Source: Notospermus geniculatus
Lineage: Eukaryota > Nemertea > Pilidiophora > Heteronemertea > Lineidae
DNA: 64,000 nucleotides
Reading direction: 5' to 3'
NCBI GenBank assembly: GCA_002633025.1
Contig: NMRB01001646.1
Coordinates: forward strand, 26,032-90,031
Within the stretch, counting starts at the first letter, position 1. Each line of letters starts with the position of its first letter. Below, one piece after another: positions 22,500 through 34,900 of the stretch. A program made the position numbers and the translations under genes. The notes below the pieces were generated by a model. It was not told the origin of the DNA. It did no database searches and was given only the letters and a program-made list of their open reading frames with translations.

Positions 22500-22710
22500 A
22501 AGTAAATTCAGGAACATTGAAAAATTAAGCGAGTTTGTCGGCGAATCCGAGAAATTTTTACAGCCGCCGTTTTGGGAATACCCAAGACGGGATAGAAGCT
22601 TCGCTGTGATTTTGGCTGAATTCGGCGGAGTCCACTGCTCCGTTGGCTCCCCCCGAAAATGGCATGGACGCGCAAGAAGGGGAGCGGTTGTGAAGACCCT
22701 GGGGTGCGAG
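22500..22710 (-). repeat. dispersed repeat B, copy 2
   Basis: Inverse copy of 2441-2660. Confidence 0.65.
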
Positions 22711-22794
22711 GATGAGTGGGCGGGGCGTGGATATCAGGAAACGGTTTAAACCAGTAAATCTATGAAACACGACTCGTTGTACCTTGTAACGTAC

Positions 22795-22927
22795 CTTGTT
22801 ATTTCAATCCACTCCTTGCCAGCTGTTGACATTAACAACTTCCGCCTGAACATCTTTGCTTTCATCACTCCATCAAAATAATCATCTCTGGAAATATCCT
22901 CAAACAAAAAGGAATGGTCTGAAAGTT
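22795..22927 (-). CDS. M13 peptidase exon (DDYFDGVM...KEWIE segment)
   Basis: Bounded by an acceptor (TTTGATGCAG) and a donor (AG|GTACGT). The frame reads LSDHSFLFEDISRDDYF... ...GKEWIEIT, which fits the M13 stretch just before the VNAxY substrate-binding motif. 133 nt: 2 + 43 codons + 2. The start phase does not match the phase-0 end of the 23180-23356 exon, so a micro-exon, an alternative junction or a base error lies between. Confidence 0.7.
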
Positions 22928-25900
22928 CTGCATCAAATCAAATTTTAAGTTGATAAGAAGAAACGGTGACATCTAGAAGAACACTGCCCTCAGATATCTC
23001 CAAATGTCATGGTACACAAGGTGTAAATGAGATGACCCGCCAGTTTCTGATATTGAGAGCCAAGGAGTGTGAGTTATGTATATATGTGCGTAGTGGACTG
23101 TACCTTGGGTATAGATTACATGAATTTGGGTATAGATTACATGAATATGTGCGTTGTGTACTCTGGGAATGTACTTTACCTTGGGTGTAACTTTGTCGAC
23201 CCATGTCATGTTCATCAACATCTCCGGGTGAGAAATCACTTTGGCGGTCCGCCTCGATTTGAGTTCAATCTTGTCCTTTGTTGCTCGATCAAACCAATTT
23301 AGCTCTGATACCAAATCAAAAAAGGCCTCAATAATATTGGTTGTTAATTCCGTCACCTGAAAAATATTCCCCGAAAGCTGAATGTACACTCCCATTCAAA
23401 AGTAATTAGATTTTAGCTTACCTGGGTGAGCTAAAGCAGTCATGGAGCGTCCGTCGTCAGGCGTCGACGTTTCGTAACCGCTGAGGCTATTGATCTGGAA
23501 CTTGGTCAAGAACCTGACGGGAGCCGGGTGCGGGAGCATGCGAGTCGGGGGGGGGGGGGACTTGTTACAACTCATAACGTTACACCCACACATAATGTTA
23601 CACTAACGCATAACGTTACTGGTGTAACATTATACGATGACCCATCTAACTCGTAATGTTACAATCGACGCATAATGTTTTTCTAACGCATAACGTTACA
23701 CTTTTTGACGCATAATGTCACACCTGATCCTAACGCATAACGTTACACTGACCTAACGCATAATGTCACACCACTGTTAAGTTGACCTTGACCCGGTGAC
23801 CTTTGATATTAACCCCTTTCTACCCAACGGGTCCGATTAGATATCTATCTCGATTCACCAAGTGATATTAACCCCTTCTACTCAATGGCCAAACTTTTAG
23901 AGGCATAGTGATATACGTAGGTCACATATTGCACCATATCAGTCATGTCAGTTTTAGGTGTACTCAACCACTAATGTGGCCAGCAGGTGGCCACTTTGGA
24001 TTTCGCATTCTGCTCCATAAGTTGAGATCTTCGTCAATAATATCGTATTGTAGAGGCATAGTGACATGGCTTAGAGGTTGCACCTGTGGGTTTTACATGT
24101 AGTTGCACTCCAGATTCATATATGGCCGCTAGATGCATAAAGTGATATGGGTCAGAACCTGATCACAATGACTTCCTCACTGTGACGAAAACCTATATAT
24201 TTACTTGATAACCATTAGAACGGTGCGCTATTCGTATTTGTCTCTCTTTCCCCCACTTTCAACCTCTTGAGTTGACAGATCATAATCAGCTGAGCGCAAG
24301 GCCCGTGGGCCTCTTGTTGCAATGACAGAAGCACCGAATTGCTTACTTGACATTGGTGTAACATTATGCATTAAGTCGGCGTAACGTTATCCGTTAGGAT
24401 CAGGTGTAACATTATGCGTCAAAAAGTGTAACCTTATGCGTTAGAAAAAGTGTAACATTATGCGTCGATTGTAACATTATGAGTAGGATGGGTCAACGTA
24501 TAATGTTACACAAGTAACGTTATGCGTTAGTGTAACATTATGCGTCGGTGTAACGTTATAGGTTGTAACAGGGCTCATTCCCTCGAAGGTGGAAATTGCG
24601 ATTAATTACTTTCTTCAAGTGTCTATACATTTTTCTTTCAGTGGTGTAATGCAGAAGAAAGACAGCGAGAGATGCGGCACGCGGCCGTTAATGTCGCCAG
24701 GTGGAGACAACCAGTGAACCCAGAGGGACCTGTTATCGGAAACGATGGTGGCGACGAACATCATGAGATAAGAAATATCTCAATCCCGGAAGATGCCGGC
24801 GAGGTCAGGACCCGAAGGGAGCGTTACAATCCTTCGCCCAATCATATAGATATTTTCTTCCAGAATCCGGGACCAGAAGGACATGACGACCCAGGACAAC
24901 AGCCAGCTAATCTAGAGGACCCGCAACCACCTAATCTAGAGGATCAAGAGCAACCAGCCGCCCAGGAACAACCAGCCAATAATCTTTCCATGGCCGATAG
25001 TAAAATCTTCAGTTAGCCGAACACATTCACTTTGTTCAATGGCCGTCACGTGGTCAAAATGGCAAATCTGTCAATGCCATTATGCAAAAATCAAGCGAGT
25101 AAAAACGGGCGACGCGGTCCGGTAACTTCATTACATATTTCAATAGCCGTATGCACGGCCCTTTTAAAAATGTCTCACGCTGATTGACCACGCAAGTGTT
25201 GGCCGGTTATGCCCTATTAAAAATAATACGCGATACCATAGGATATACCATAGAGAATACCGTAGACAATTACCATAGGTTTTCTATGGTGCTTGTCTAT
25301 GGTGTTTTGTAACAGTCTATGGTACTTTTCCCTATGGTACCGATATGATACCATAAGAACTTTATGGTTCATCAATTTCTATGGTAATCTTTTTATGGTA
25401 TAATAATGTTGTGTTATTCTATGGTTTATACCCTTTCTATGGTGCTCTGCTGTATGGCATTGCACCATAAAACCACAGAGGGTATCATGTAAAATGCTTG
25501 AAAACAGTAAAGTTTGTCAAGACTCAGATTTTGACTCGTGAAGAGACTTCTCCGAAAGTGTATGTTTTCTGTTTTGTCAGGTATTTGGTTTTACCATAAC
25601 AAACTTTTAGTATGATATTCTCGCTCATAATTGCAGACCAACTGCAACCAACATCAGAAATGATTAGTGCCTATAGTAAGCAAGAATCTTATACATTTAT
25701 AAATCAGAACATTTAACTCCTCGTTTTTTTTCAATGGGAAAAACGTTTTCCCATTTTCATCCCTTGTACCATAGGAATACCATAGAACCATAGGAAACCA
25801 CAGTACCATAAATTAATACCATAGCACCATAACATTCTATAGTACCAAAAATTAATACCATAGAACCATAGCATACCATAGTACCATAAATGGGAAACAT

Positions 25901-28900
25901 AAGTACCATAAATTAATACCATAGTATCATAAAATACAATAGTACCATAAATGGGAACCATAAGTACCATAAATTAATACCATAGTACCATAAAATACAA
26001 TAGTACCATAAAAGGCAACCATAAGTACCATAAATTAATACCATAGTACCATAAAATACCATGGGTACAATAGCAATATACCATACAATACCATAAATAC
26101 CATAGGATACCATAGGATACCACAGGATACCATAAGGTACCATAGCTATTTTTTTAATAGGGATGCGCTTCTGAAAATCGGCTTGGGAAGCTTTTATCAA
26201 GTGGTGATAAATCACTTTTGTAAACGGTTTTGTTTGAGTGTGAGAATTAACAGTTCAAAGCAAATCCAGGAACTCAATTCAGGGCGCTGGGGTTGATTTT
26301 TGTAAAACCGCGGTTCTTTTACAAAAAAATCGGGCAGCTCCCTACATCCACGATGCACTGGTTGCAGAGTATCAGCCACAGCAACCATTGCTCCTGTAAT
26401 GTCCCCACCTGCTGATGAAGTTTCATTGAAATCGACCCACACGCACAGAAATAATTGAGAAAACCTTTATTGGAAATTAATGGAAATCTCAGAACATTCC
26501 ATATTTATTAGCAAGAGTGAAAATTACGTCGAGAATTTCACCGCGAACCACACCGAGAAGAATTACACTGCAAATCACCCAATAACTGCTTTGAAAAATC
26601 ACCTCAATAAATGGAACTGAATCGCAGAGCATGAACAAAGTTCAAACACCTGAGGAGACCAAAACCGGGGATGCCATAACTGGGTTAACCCCCGTGTTGT
26701 CCTACCAGGCACTACCGCCTAAAAATAATAATACTCAAACTGTTACGATTACTCCACCGAAAAAAACGGAGATCAGAAAAACAAATAGCATGGAGTAAAG
26801 AATTGGGAAGAAGATTCTTAAGAAATAATGAAATGGCGAGGCAGGCCATTGTGCTCACCTCTGTGATAAGTCTCTGTGGTAAAGTAAAACGGTGACACTC
26901 ATGGTGAATGATGAAGAATCAGTACAGACAAGATAAAGCCGAACACACCAAATCATTTCATCTGATCAGCAATAATTTAGTCAATGACATAAACTCAGTC
27001 GAAGACCGTCAGAAGGAGTTAGTGGTGTGAGCAAACCGCTTTCCTGTGTTGGCAGTAGATGTCAAAAAGACTGTTTTTCAAGATGGCCACCTGGCAGCCA
27101 TATTTGAAGTATGTTGGAACTGAAATCTTAGCATAAATGTAGAGGATACTTACATAGATATTTAGGCAACTTAAAACCATCTTAACCTTTACTATTGATT
27201 AGATATTATGGCCCGAAGCCTAGCGGTTTAGAAACGTTTAGAAACGTGCCAACAAACACTGGAATTTTGAACTTTGACCTCCATGACCTTGAAAAGTGGG
27301 TCAAATCGAAAACCCGGGACTTATGTGATGTTGCTTCATCAGATGAACCCACCACAAAAAATTCATGGTGCTAGCTATGAACATTCAGGAGATACGGGCA
27401 AAAGAAGATTTCCACAAAGCGCCCCCTACAGACCAGAGTGTAAAACTAGCAGCGCTAAGCTTCCGTCCAGAGAGAGTTTTTACCATAGGGTACCTGTACA
27501 TCAAGTTTCAAGCTTCTATGCCTAGCGGTTTAGATACGTGCCACCCCTGTTGACGACGACGGACGACGACAACAGCGACGGACGACACGCCATAAGAAAA
27601 GCTCACCTCACAGAGGTGAGCTGGTTCGGGTGTGCGCGCATTCGAGAACTTGAGCGGAACATACTACCGGTAGGCCTATACCTCGTTCTATGCCAACCCA
27701 TTCTTATCGACGCTACAATTAATCCACACATAGGCGTAGGCCTACTCATATGTCCTAGCTGCCCTAGGCCTAAACCACCACGGTTTCCGATTCCTCTGGA
27801 TTGATCGAATTGCCAACTTACGTCTTTTTTTGTTTTCTTGGTTCCTTTGTAATACTTCTTCATGAAAAGGGCTTCGTATGCCTCTCTCATGTCCGCTTGA
27901 ACAAACCAAAGGCAACTTATTATGGCATTGTCCTCATCACTTTTCTGTAATAACAGTAAAAATGGAAAGTTAAGAGCTGGACCCGACAACCGTAACATTT
28001 TGCCGCTACTCTATACATGTATGTACAGGCATTGCCCAATGTTTATCTACGTACAGTGGTTGCTGAGATATTTGAGGTTATCAAAATTTTGATAATTTGA
28101 GATTTTCGCGTTTTTCAAGAAATTTCCATACCATTAGATAAAGCTAACATCAGATTATAGGTTTACCTTATTTTGAAACTTTTGGGGTTAACTGGGCAGA
28201 AATATTGCAATATCAAAATGTTGATATTTTGAAAAATATGCGTAAATTCTAACCAGTTCATCACACGGGTTATAGCCTTTTGAATCCGTCCATCAAACTG
28301 ATTTCATAACCATAACTTCTTGATGATGAAATGACTTGTCTATTGCACGTGTTTATTAGGTGTTATCATAGTTATGATGCAATGACAACGTTACACCATT
28401 CCCAGCTCATTTGCATTTCAAATGGCAAACTTTGTGCACAAAGGGAATGCATATTGATTTCTTTTGTATTTCTGAACGCATCCAAATTAAAAATACCAAA
28501 ATAGGCAATGATATTTGACCAGCACATGCCCTTGACAATATATCCATGCAGACTGCCCTTTCGTTTTATTTGGCAAATAACCAAGAATAATGAAGCTGTT
28601 CTTGATAAAAGTTTCTTAATTTTTTTTTAAATTCATATTTCACCATGTTAGAATCTATGGAGGAGAAAAGGAAGGAAAGGGCATAGTGGCTGAAAAAGTA
28701 TCAATTTATAATATCGTCATACAGAGTGCATCATGTTTATGGATTTTCTAATATTTGATCGTTTATTTGGTGAGGAATTTTATGACCTGTGTCTACTTGT
28801 TATATAAGCCTCCCCAAGGGACACGGCATTATTACTGATATTGACAACAGAATGGTCAGTCAGTTTGATGGAGGCTCTAACAGGTGTGCCATGCGAATCA

Positions 28901-31900
28901 TCCAAAATTTCATAATTTTATGATTTGAGGTCAGCTCTATCTACTGACATCAGAATTTTGTAAAAAATCATGAAAATCTCAAATTATCAAAAATTTGATC
29001 ATCTCAAATATCTCAGCAACCAATCGACAGATTTTGATGAAACTAGGACAAAAATCCTGAGAAACTTCCATTCTGTGAGAACTACTACAAAAATGAAAAT
29101 AATAATTACAAAATAAATGATGTTGATTTTCAAGTTTTTTTCTGAAAAGCTATTACAGTACATACTCATAATGTTCATATTTCGAAATTTCCAAAATTTT
29201 GATGCAGAAATATGATCAACAGGTTTGCCTTTCATATGCAACAAACCGTGTCAAAATTGGTTCGGAAGTATTTGAAATATTCGAGATATCACGTGTAGAT
29301 AAACATTAGTCAATGCCTGTACATGAACGTCAGAAATAGTGTTAGCGCCAATGCTAGCGTTAACGGAGCGGTTTGCTAAACTCTCGGGTGCGTTTAGGTT
29401 ACTATATATTTGAGTCAACTCTCAGTCTATTTACGATGTGATATCTCCTTTATGTAAATTGTGATACGGTATAATGTGGTTAAAAATTCCAACCCTTGAC
29501 CCCAGATTGCACGTTGTAACTCAACAATGCATGCTGGCAGGCATTACCTGATTAGTATTTAGGTCTAATAATTATTCTCACCGTTTTACGTTCATCGACC
29601 GTCAAATAATACGTATTCAGCAAAGTGAAGGATCCAATGGCAATGTCGTTGATTATTCTGAAGTAAACAAAAGTATTACGGTTCATCCCCATTTCGCCTC
29701 CTCTCCATTTCGCGTACTGCCCATTTCACCTACCCCCATTTCGCCTAATCACCATTTCGCCTATTCTCCATTTCACCTACTTCCCATTTCGCCTACTCCC
29801 CGTTTCGCCTACTCTTAGTTTTAACAATGATTTTGCAAATTTTTCTCCTTACTCTTTATGGGGTGGTTGTTTTATGTTCCAAGCGGGTGTTGTAGGATTG
29901 GACATCAGGGTCCATATTCACAAACAAACTTAAGTCAAAGTGTGATACTTATCTTTTGTGTTGAACAAAGGATAAGTGTCACACTTAGAGAAGACTTAAA
30001 GGAGCTGGACGTCCAAGTTGTAAACACGATATTCACTAGTCTTGGTCACCCAGCCGAATCTGAGGATCGAACGTTTGTGTCGCAGTACCTGCGGAACGAA
30101 ACAGTTGGCTGCGCGAGACTAGATATTCACTTCAGTACATATCACCGATAATAGGTGGCAGCGCAGCGTGGATAGAGAACCAGTGAGTGGTTGAGTGAGT
30201 TGCATTGGACCGGGCATTAGTCTAACGATTACGGGGCCCTACTGGTGCTGCCACCTTCACGAAGGAATAAAACTAGTTTGCCGACTACTGTTTGTGAACA
30301 AACTGGTTTGTTTCCAACCTGCGAACCACGGGAATTATTGACTATACACGATCCAGGCCAAGTTATGAAAGGCCTAGTTAGGGTTACACGTCACTTGTGA
30401 GTTTCTTTTCAACGGCAGACCGCAGTTTTATTCCACAGCAGGCCTAGGCTAAATAGACATCATTTACAAATCGTACTGGTCAATTCATTTTGACAAAAGT
30501 GAAACTAACCCTCACCGCGGGATATCCATTACGATGCTCACCAGGCGTAAGACGATTTCCATTGAACATGTAACCCTGAGTGGGCCTTTCATAACTTGGC
30601 CTGTATCGTGTATAGTCAATAATTCGCGTGGTTCGCAGGTTGGCCTCGGTGGCCGGATAAGTGATATTAAATGTATACAGTATGTCTATGGCTGTACCTT
30701 AATTACATATAAGCGCGAGGGAACAATACATGTAGCTCACCCGTCTTCTACGGTCTTTATCAACTCGTTCAATTCTTGTAAAATCTCTAAACCACCAACG
30801 TAGACCTCGTATGTCTGATCAACGTTTTTATCGAGAACCGTGCTGAAAAATTTCGCCCAGTCAACCTGTAAAAAGTTCACAAAACTTATTAACTCTTTAA
30901 CGGCCAAGACCGTGATGCGATTTTTTCCCAAAACGACATATCTATTACAAATTCTATTCGGGTTCTGATTGGCTGACAGTTTTATTAGTTTGGTCGAGTG
31001 ATTAGAGCCTTGGACTAAAAAATATTAACCCATAGGGCTCAACTACAGTAACAACCGATTTTCACGAAAGCGATCGCAGCGCCCCTTTTATCTTAATTTG
31101 TGCTGAGGCATGATGGGACATCGCCATGCACCAACATCCAATCAAATTCGACCTTATTAAAATTCGTCTAGACGGGGTATATAAGGTCTTTAATTCACAT
31201 TTAACTGCCACGTTACCGGGGAGACAATCAGGACCGTCGTTTCAAAGTTACCCACAATTTCGAGTTCGCATAAAACCGACAGTCGCATCAAACATGAATA
31301 GTTTTACCACATGAATGTAAATGTGACATCGAATATAAATGATAATTTTACCATATGTATGGATGTGACATCGAACAAATATGAACTTTACCATATGCAC
31401 AATCACATGTTAAGTTCTATTGAACATGAATGTATGTATAGCCAATGCAAAAGGATGGACAAACTATTCGGCATCATTGTAAAAATCTATGCTGAAAATG
31501 CGAGTCCGCGGAAGACATGGAAGAAAGCGGCACCCTCCATTGTGACGCTGTGACGTCGCTACGTCATCGATGGGGTGTTGCACAAGGCGGTCACTGCTGG
31601 TGACATTCGGCAGATTCTCGTCCAAATAGACAGGTTGTGGACAAAAAAAACTTGTTTTTATTCATTTCATCTGGTGACTGTAAATGTAAACTTTCTTTTG
31701 GATGTTTCATATAAGGCATATCGTGTGTCGTTTTTCTGCAATTCCCCTCACAGAAGTACTGCATTCACGGATGAATTTCATGTAGAATGACGCGGCTGTA
31801 TGGTATCGCGATCCTCCACGGTAATACCATAGTCCCGGGCTTAGGTAATCCGATTGAATAGCCTAGACAGATCTTCTTAGCATGCTTAGGGAGGTCCTGG

Positions 31901-34900
31901 CTGTGAACCCCATATTTAAGGAATCAATCCAGTAGGCATGATGTAATAATTGAAGAGGGGTCAATTCGGCCACACTCAATTACGCGGGGACACTGTTCCC
32001 ATTGCATAATTACAACCGGGTCCAATAAAGGCTGGCATTCCGTGACTGCTCCTCGCCTGCCAGCAGTCACAGCAGCGCATCTTTCTGGCATTGTGCTAAG
32101 CTATGTATTTTCTAAGGCTCCCGTTCCATAGAGTTAACGTTTTCACTTATCACTTTTCCCGTTTCATTTTTCACGATCTTTCATTTAGAGGGTTGGTTCC
32201 ACAGAATTCACGCCCAAAAGAATGAGGGGTTGAGGGGTCAAGGCGGAATGAGGGGAATGAGGGGTAGGAAGCAATGTCTTTCACCTTAGAAACCCGATTT
32301 CTATTTCATATTCCAAAAGAATGAGCATGTTCATTCCTCGAGTCACGGGTGATTTTCATTTATTCACGCATGAAATGAATCGTACTTGTCCGAAGGTAGA
32401 AAAATGACGCCTATGGAACCCGCATCATAAGAAATACATTGCCCAATCTTGGGTTCACCCGTGAAACATGACAATTCACGCGTGAAACGTACAAAAACCG
32501 TGAAAACGTGAACTCTATGGAACGGGAGCCTAAGAGTTTCAACCCCAGTGTCATTCCACGCTGTCAGACGTTCACTCCAGAGTTATTCAACATTTCCAAA
32601 ATGCAGTATGTTCCCCAGAAATTGACAAAGGTATCATGCAGCAGGTGTCGCTGGAATATTCATTATGCAAAATCATTATGGTTGAAGGTTCCATTAATGA
32701 AAGAAACGATGGTTTCACGGCTACATTGGGGTCATTTCATTGAAATAACACTTCGTTTTCCAGTTCATGGTAAGTGTTCTAATATTTTTGCACACCATTG
32801 TACATACGATCCTACGCTGAAATAGCCAGGACCTACTGATGCCTGAGTGAGTAAGGAGAAACCGTCTGACCACAGCGTCGGAGATTGTACCAACAAAAGA
32901 TGCCATTGTCGGAGTCACACATACAATGCATGCCCGATTAGTGAAACCACAAGATCGCGTTCACGGTTAATTCACTTCTTACCAAATTATACGCGAATTT
33001 TTCACGGGAACGACAATAACATCATTCCTCTATACGTTTGTCGTTGCGTTCAAGATCTTAAAACCTCTCTACTATTCCTTCAAGACAACAATTGGCAAAA
33101 GCGCGGATTACAGACAAAATATTCCTTCATACGTACACCCTTACAACAAATCTTGGCGAGTTCCTTAAGCGTCATCTTATTCTGGAATGCACTGGTGAAG
33201 TTAAATATGTCGAACTTCAAAGCGACCTAGAGCGAAAAAAGTTTATAAAAAGATGTGAACATGATACACTAATGTCAACAAATAACACCATTGGTACTTC
33301 ACAGTTACTTATTAGGTGTTTGCATGTGATGACAGAGCGGCCATGTCGGAGGCATACAACAAACGAACAGACTTTCAAAACAGTAGAAGTTAATCTCCAC
33401 GAACCGTGACTGGAGAAAACATTCTTTTGTTTATACCTCCAATATTGTCACGGTGCAAACACTCTATTGGTGCTTTCATAATTTATCTCCGCTAGCAACC
33501 TTCCACCTGAACACTATGGCCCATATGCACCAACACAGATTAACCCTAACATCAGCTCAAGTCCAACAGGGACAATGGAAGTATAATACAGGGTGGGCCA
33601 AAAAAGCGCAACATCCACCTTTTAAATCTCCAAGGGGGACCAGGTTTTGCTAGAAAGTGACCAGGCCATTATGAGCCCAATAATCCCTATTACAGAGTAT
33701 GGTATTTCATTCAAAAATGGAATGCGGGCAGTGGCCAAGTTGTGGCCTGACACAATAGCCCTTTTTACACGGTGCCGGTGCGTTCCGGATCGAGACTAGA
33801 TCGAGGAGGGTTCGGTTATTTTCCTCGGGCCAGTTCAGTTCGCAGCGTGAGTCTCGGGAAGGTGGAGGTAGGTTCAGGCTGGTTATTCTCTCGTGTAAAA
33901 GCGAACCGACCTCCACCGGCCTCGTGCGGGATTGAGCACGCTACATATGCATGGCATCACTGGCGTATTGCTGTAAGTTACCTGTGAAGAAATCACGCAC
34001 GAGATTTCTCAAGCACTGCTCATGTTGTTAGAAGCATAGTTATTGATACACGCCATCTGGTGGCACGCATTTGAACGAACCGACCTCGAACTAGATCGAG
34101 GCGGGTTCGGTAACCCGCACCGTGTAAAAGCGATTAATCCATCCTGAACCGAACCCGCCCGAGGAGGGTGGAGGTAGGTTTCCTCGAACCAGCACCGTGT
34201 AAAAAGGGCTAATGCCTATTTCAAGTTCAAAAACTGTCATGAATCAATTAACCTTTTCTCTGTGAATGCATGAGTGCCAATCAGTCAATCTTACTTTGGC
34301 GACAAGTGACCACAAATAAAATAGGGTTACCCCACAGAATTTACCTAACAGGGCAGTTGTCATTCATTGCATCATCCAAATAAGCCTTGTAAAAGTTGAA
34401 ACAGAAACTCGGTCTCTTGGAAGGCCCAGGCCTATTTATGACTAATCCTACCCTGACCTACGTGATATCAGGTTATTACTGGGTTTGAAATGGACATCAC
34501 ACAACCTGGTCTCCAGACCAAAAGTGGGCTCCCCGTGTTGCGCTTTTTTGGCCCACCCTGTAGAAGATGTGTGGCTGATTTTCCATTACTAAAATTAAAA
34601 TAATTTTAAATGGGGCCTAAATGGGTGTCTATAATTCATTTCAGCTAGGCAATCGGTGGCCTACGACCAAAATCACCCTCTATGAGTTTCATTTATAATT
34701 TTTAGTACAAGAAAAATCCTAAGTGTACAACGGGCATTAAGCCCAAAATCAGGGCCATGTCGATTTAGAGGAATCGGAAGAATCAAAGGAATCAGAGGAA
34801 TCGGGCTGGAAACTCCAGAAAATCACCGTATGATAAAGTATAAAATTACCAGAATAGTTAATTCACAACATTTCCTGGGCTATGGAGTTGTTATAATAAA

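Noticed and set aside
26212-26442. Minus frame as catalytic peptidase exon
   Set aside because: No HExxH or neighbouring family motif and no splice sites in phase.
29688-29815. CRISPR-like array
   Set aside because: Units are contiguous and variable with no spacers; the genome is eukaryotic.
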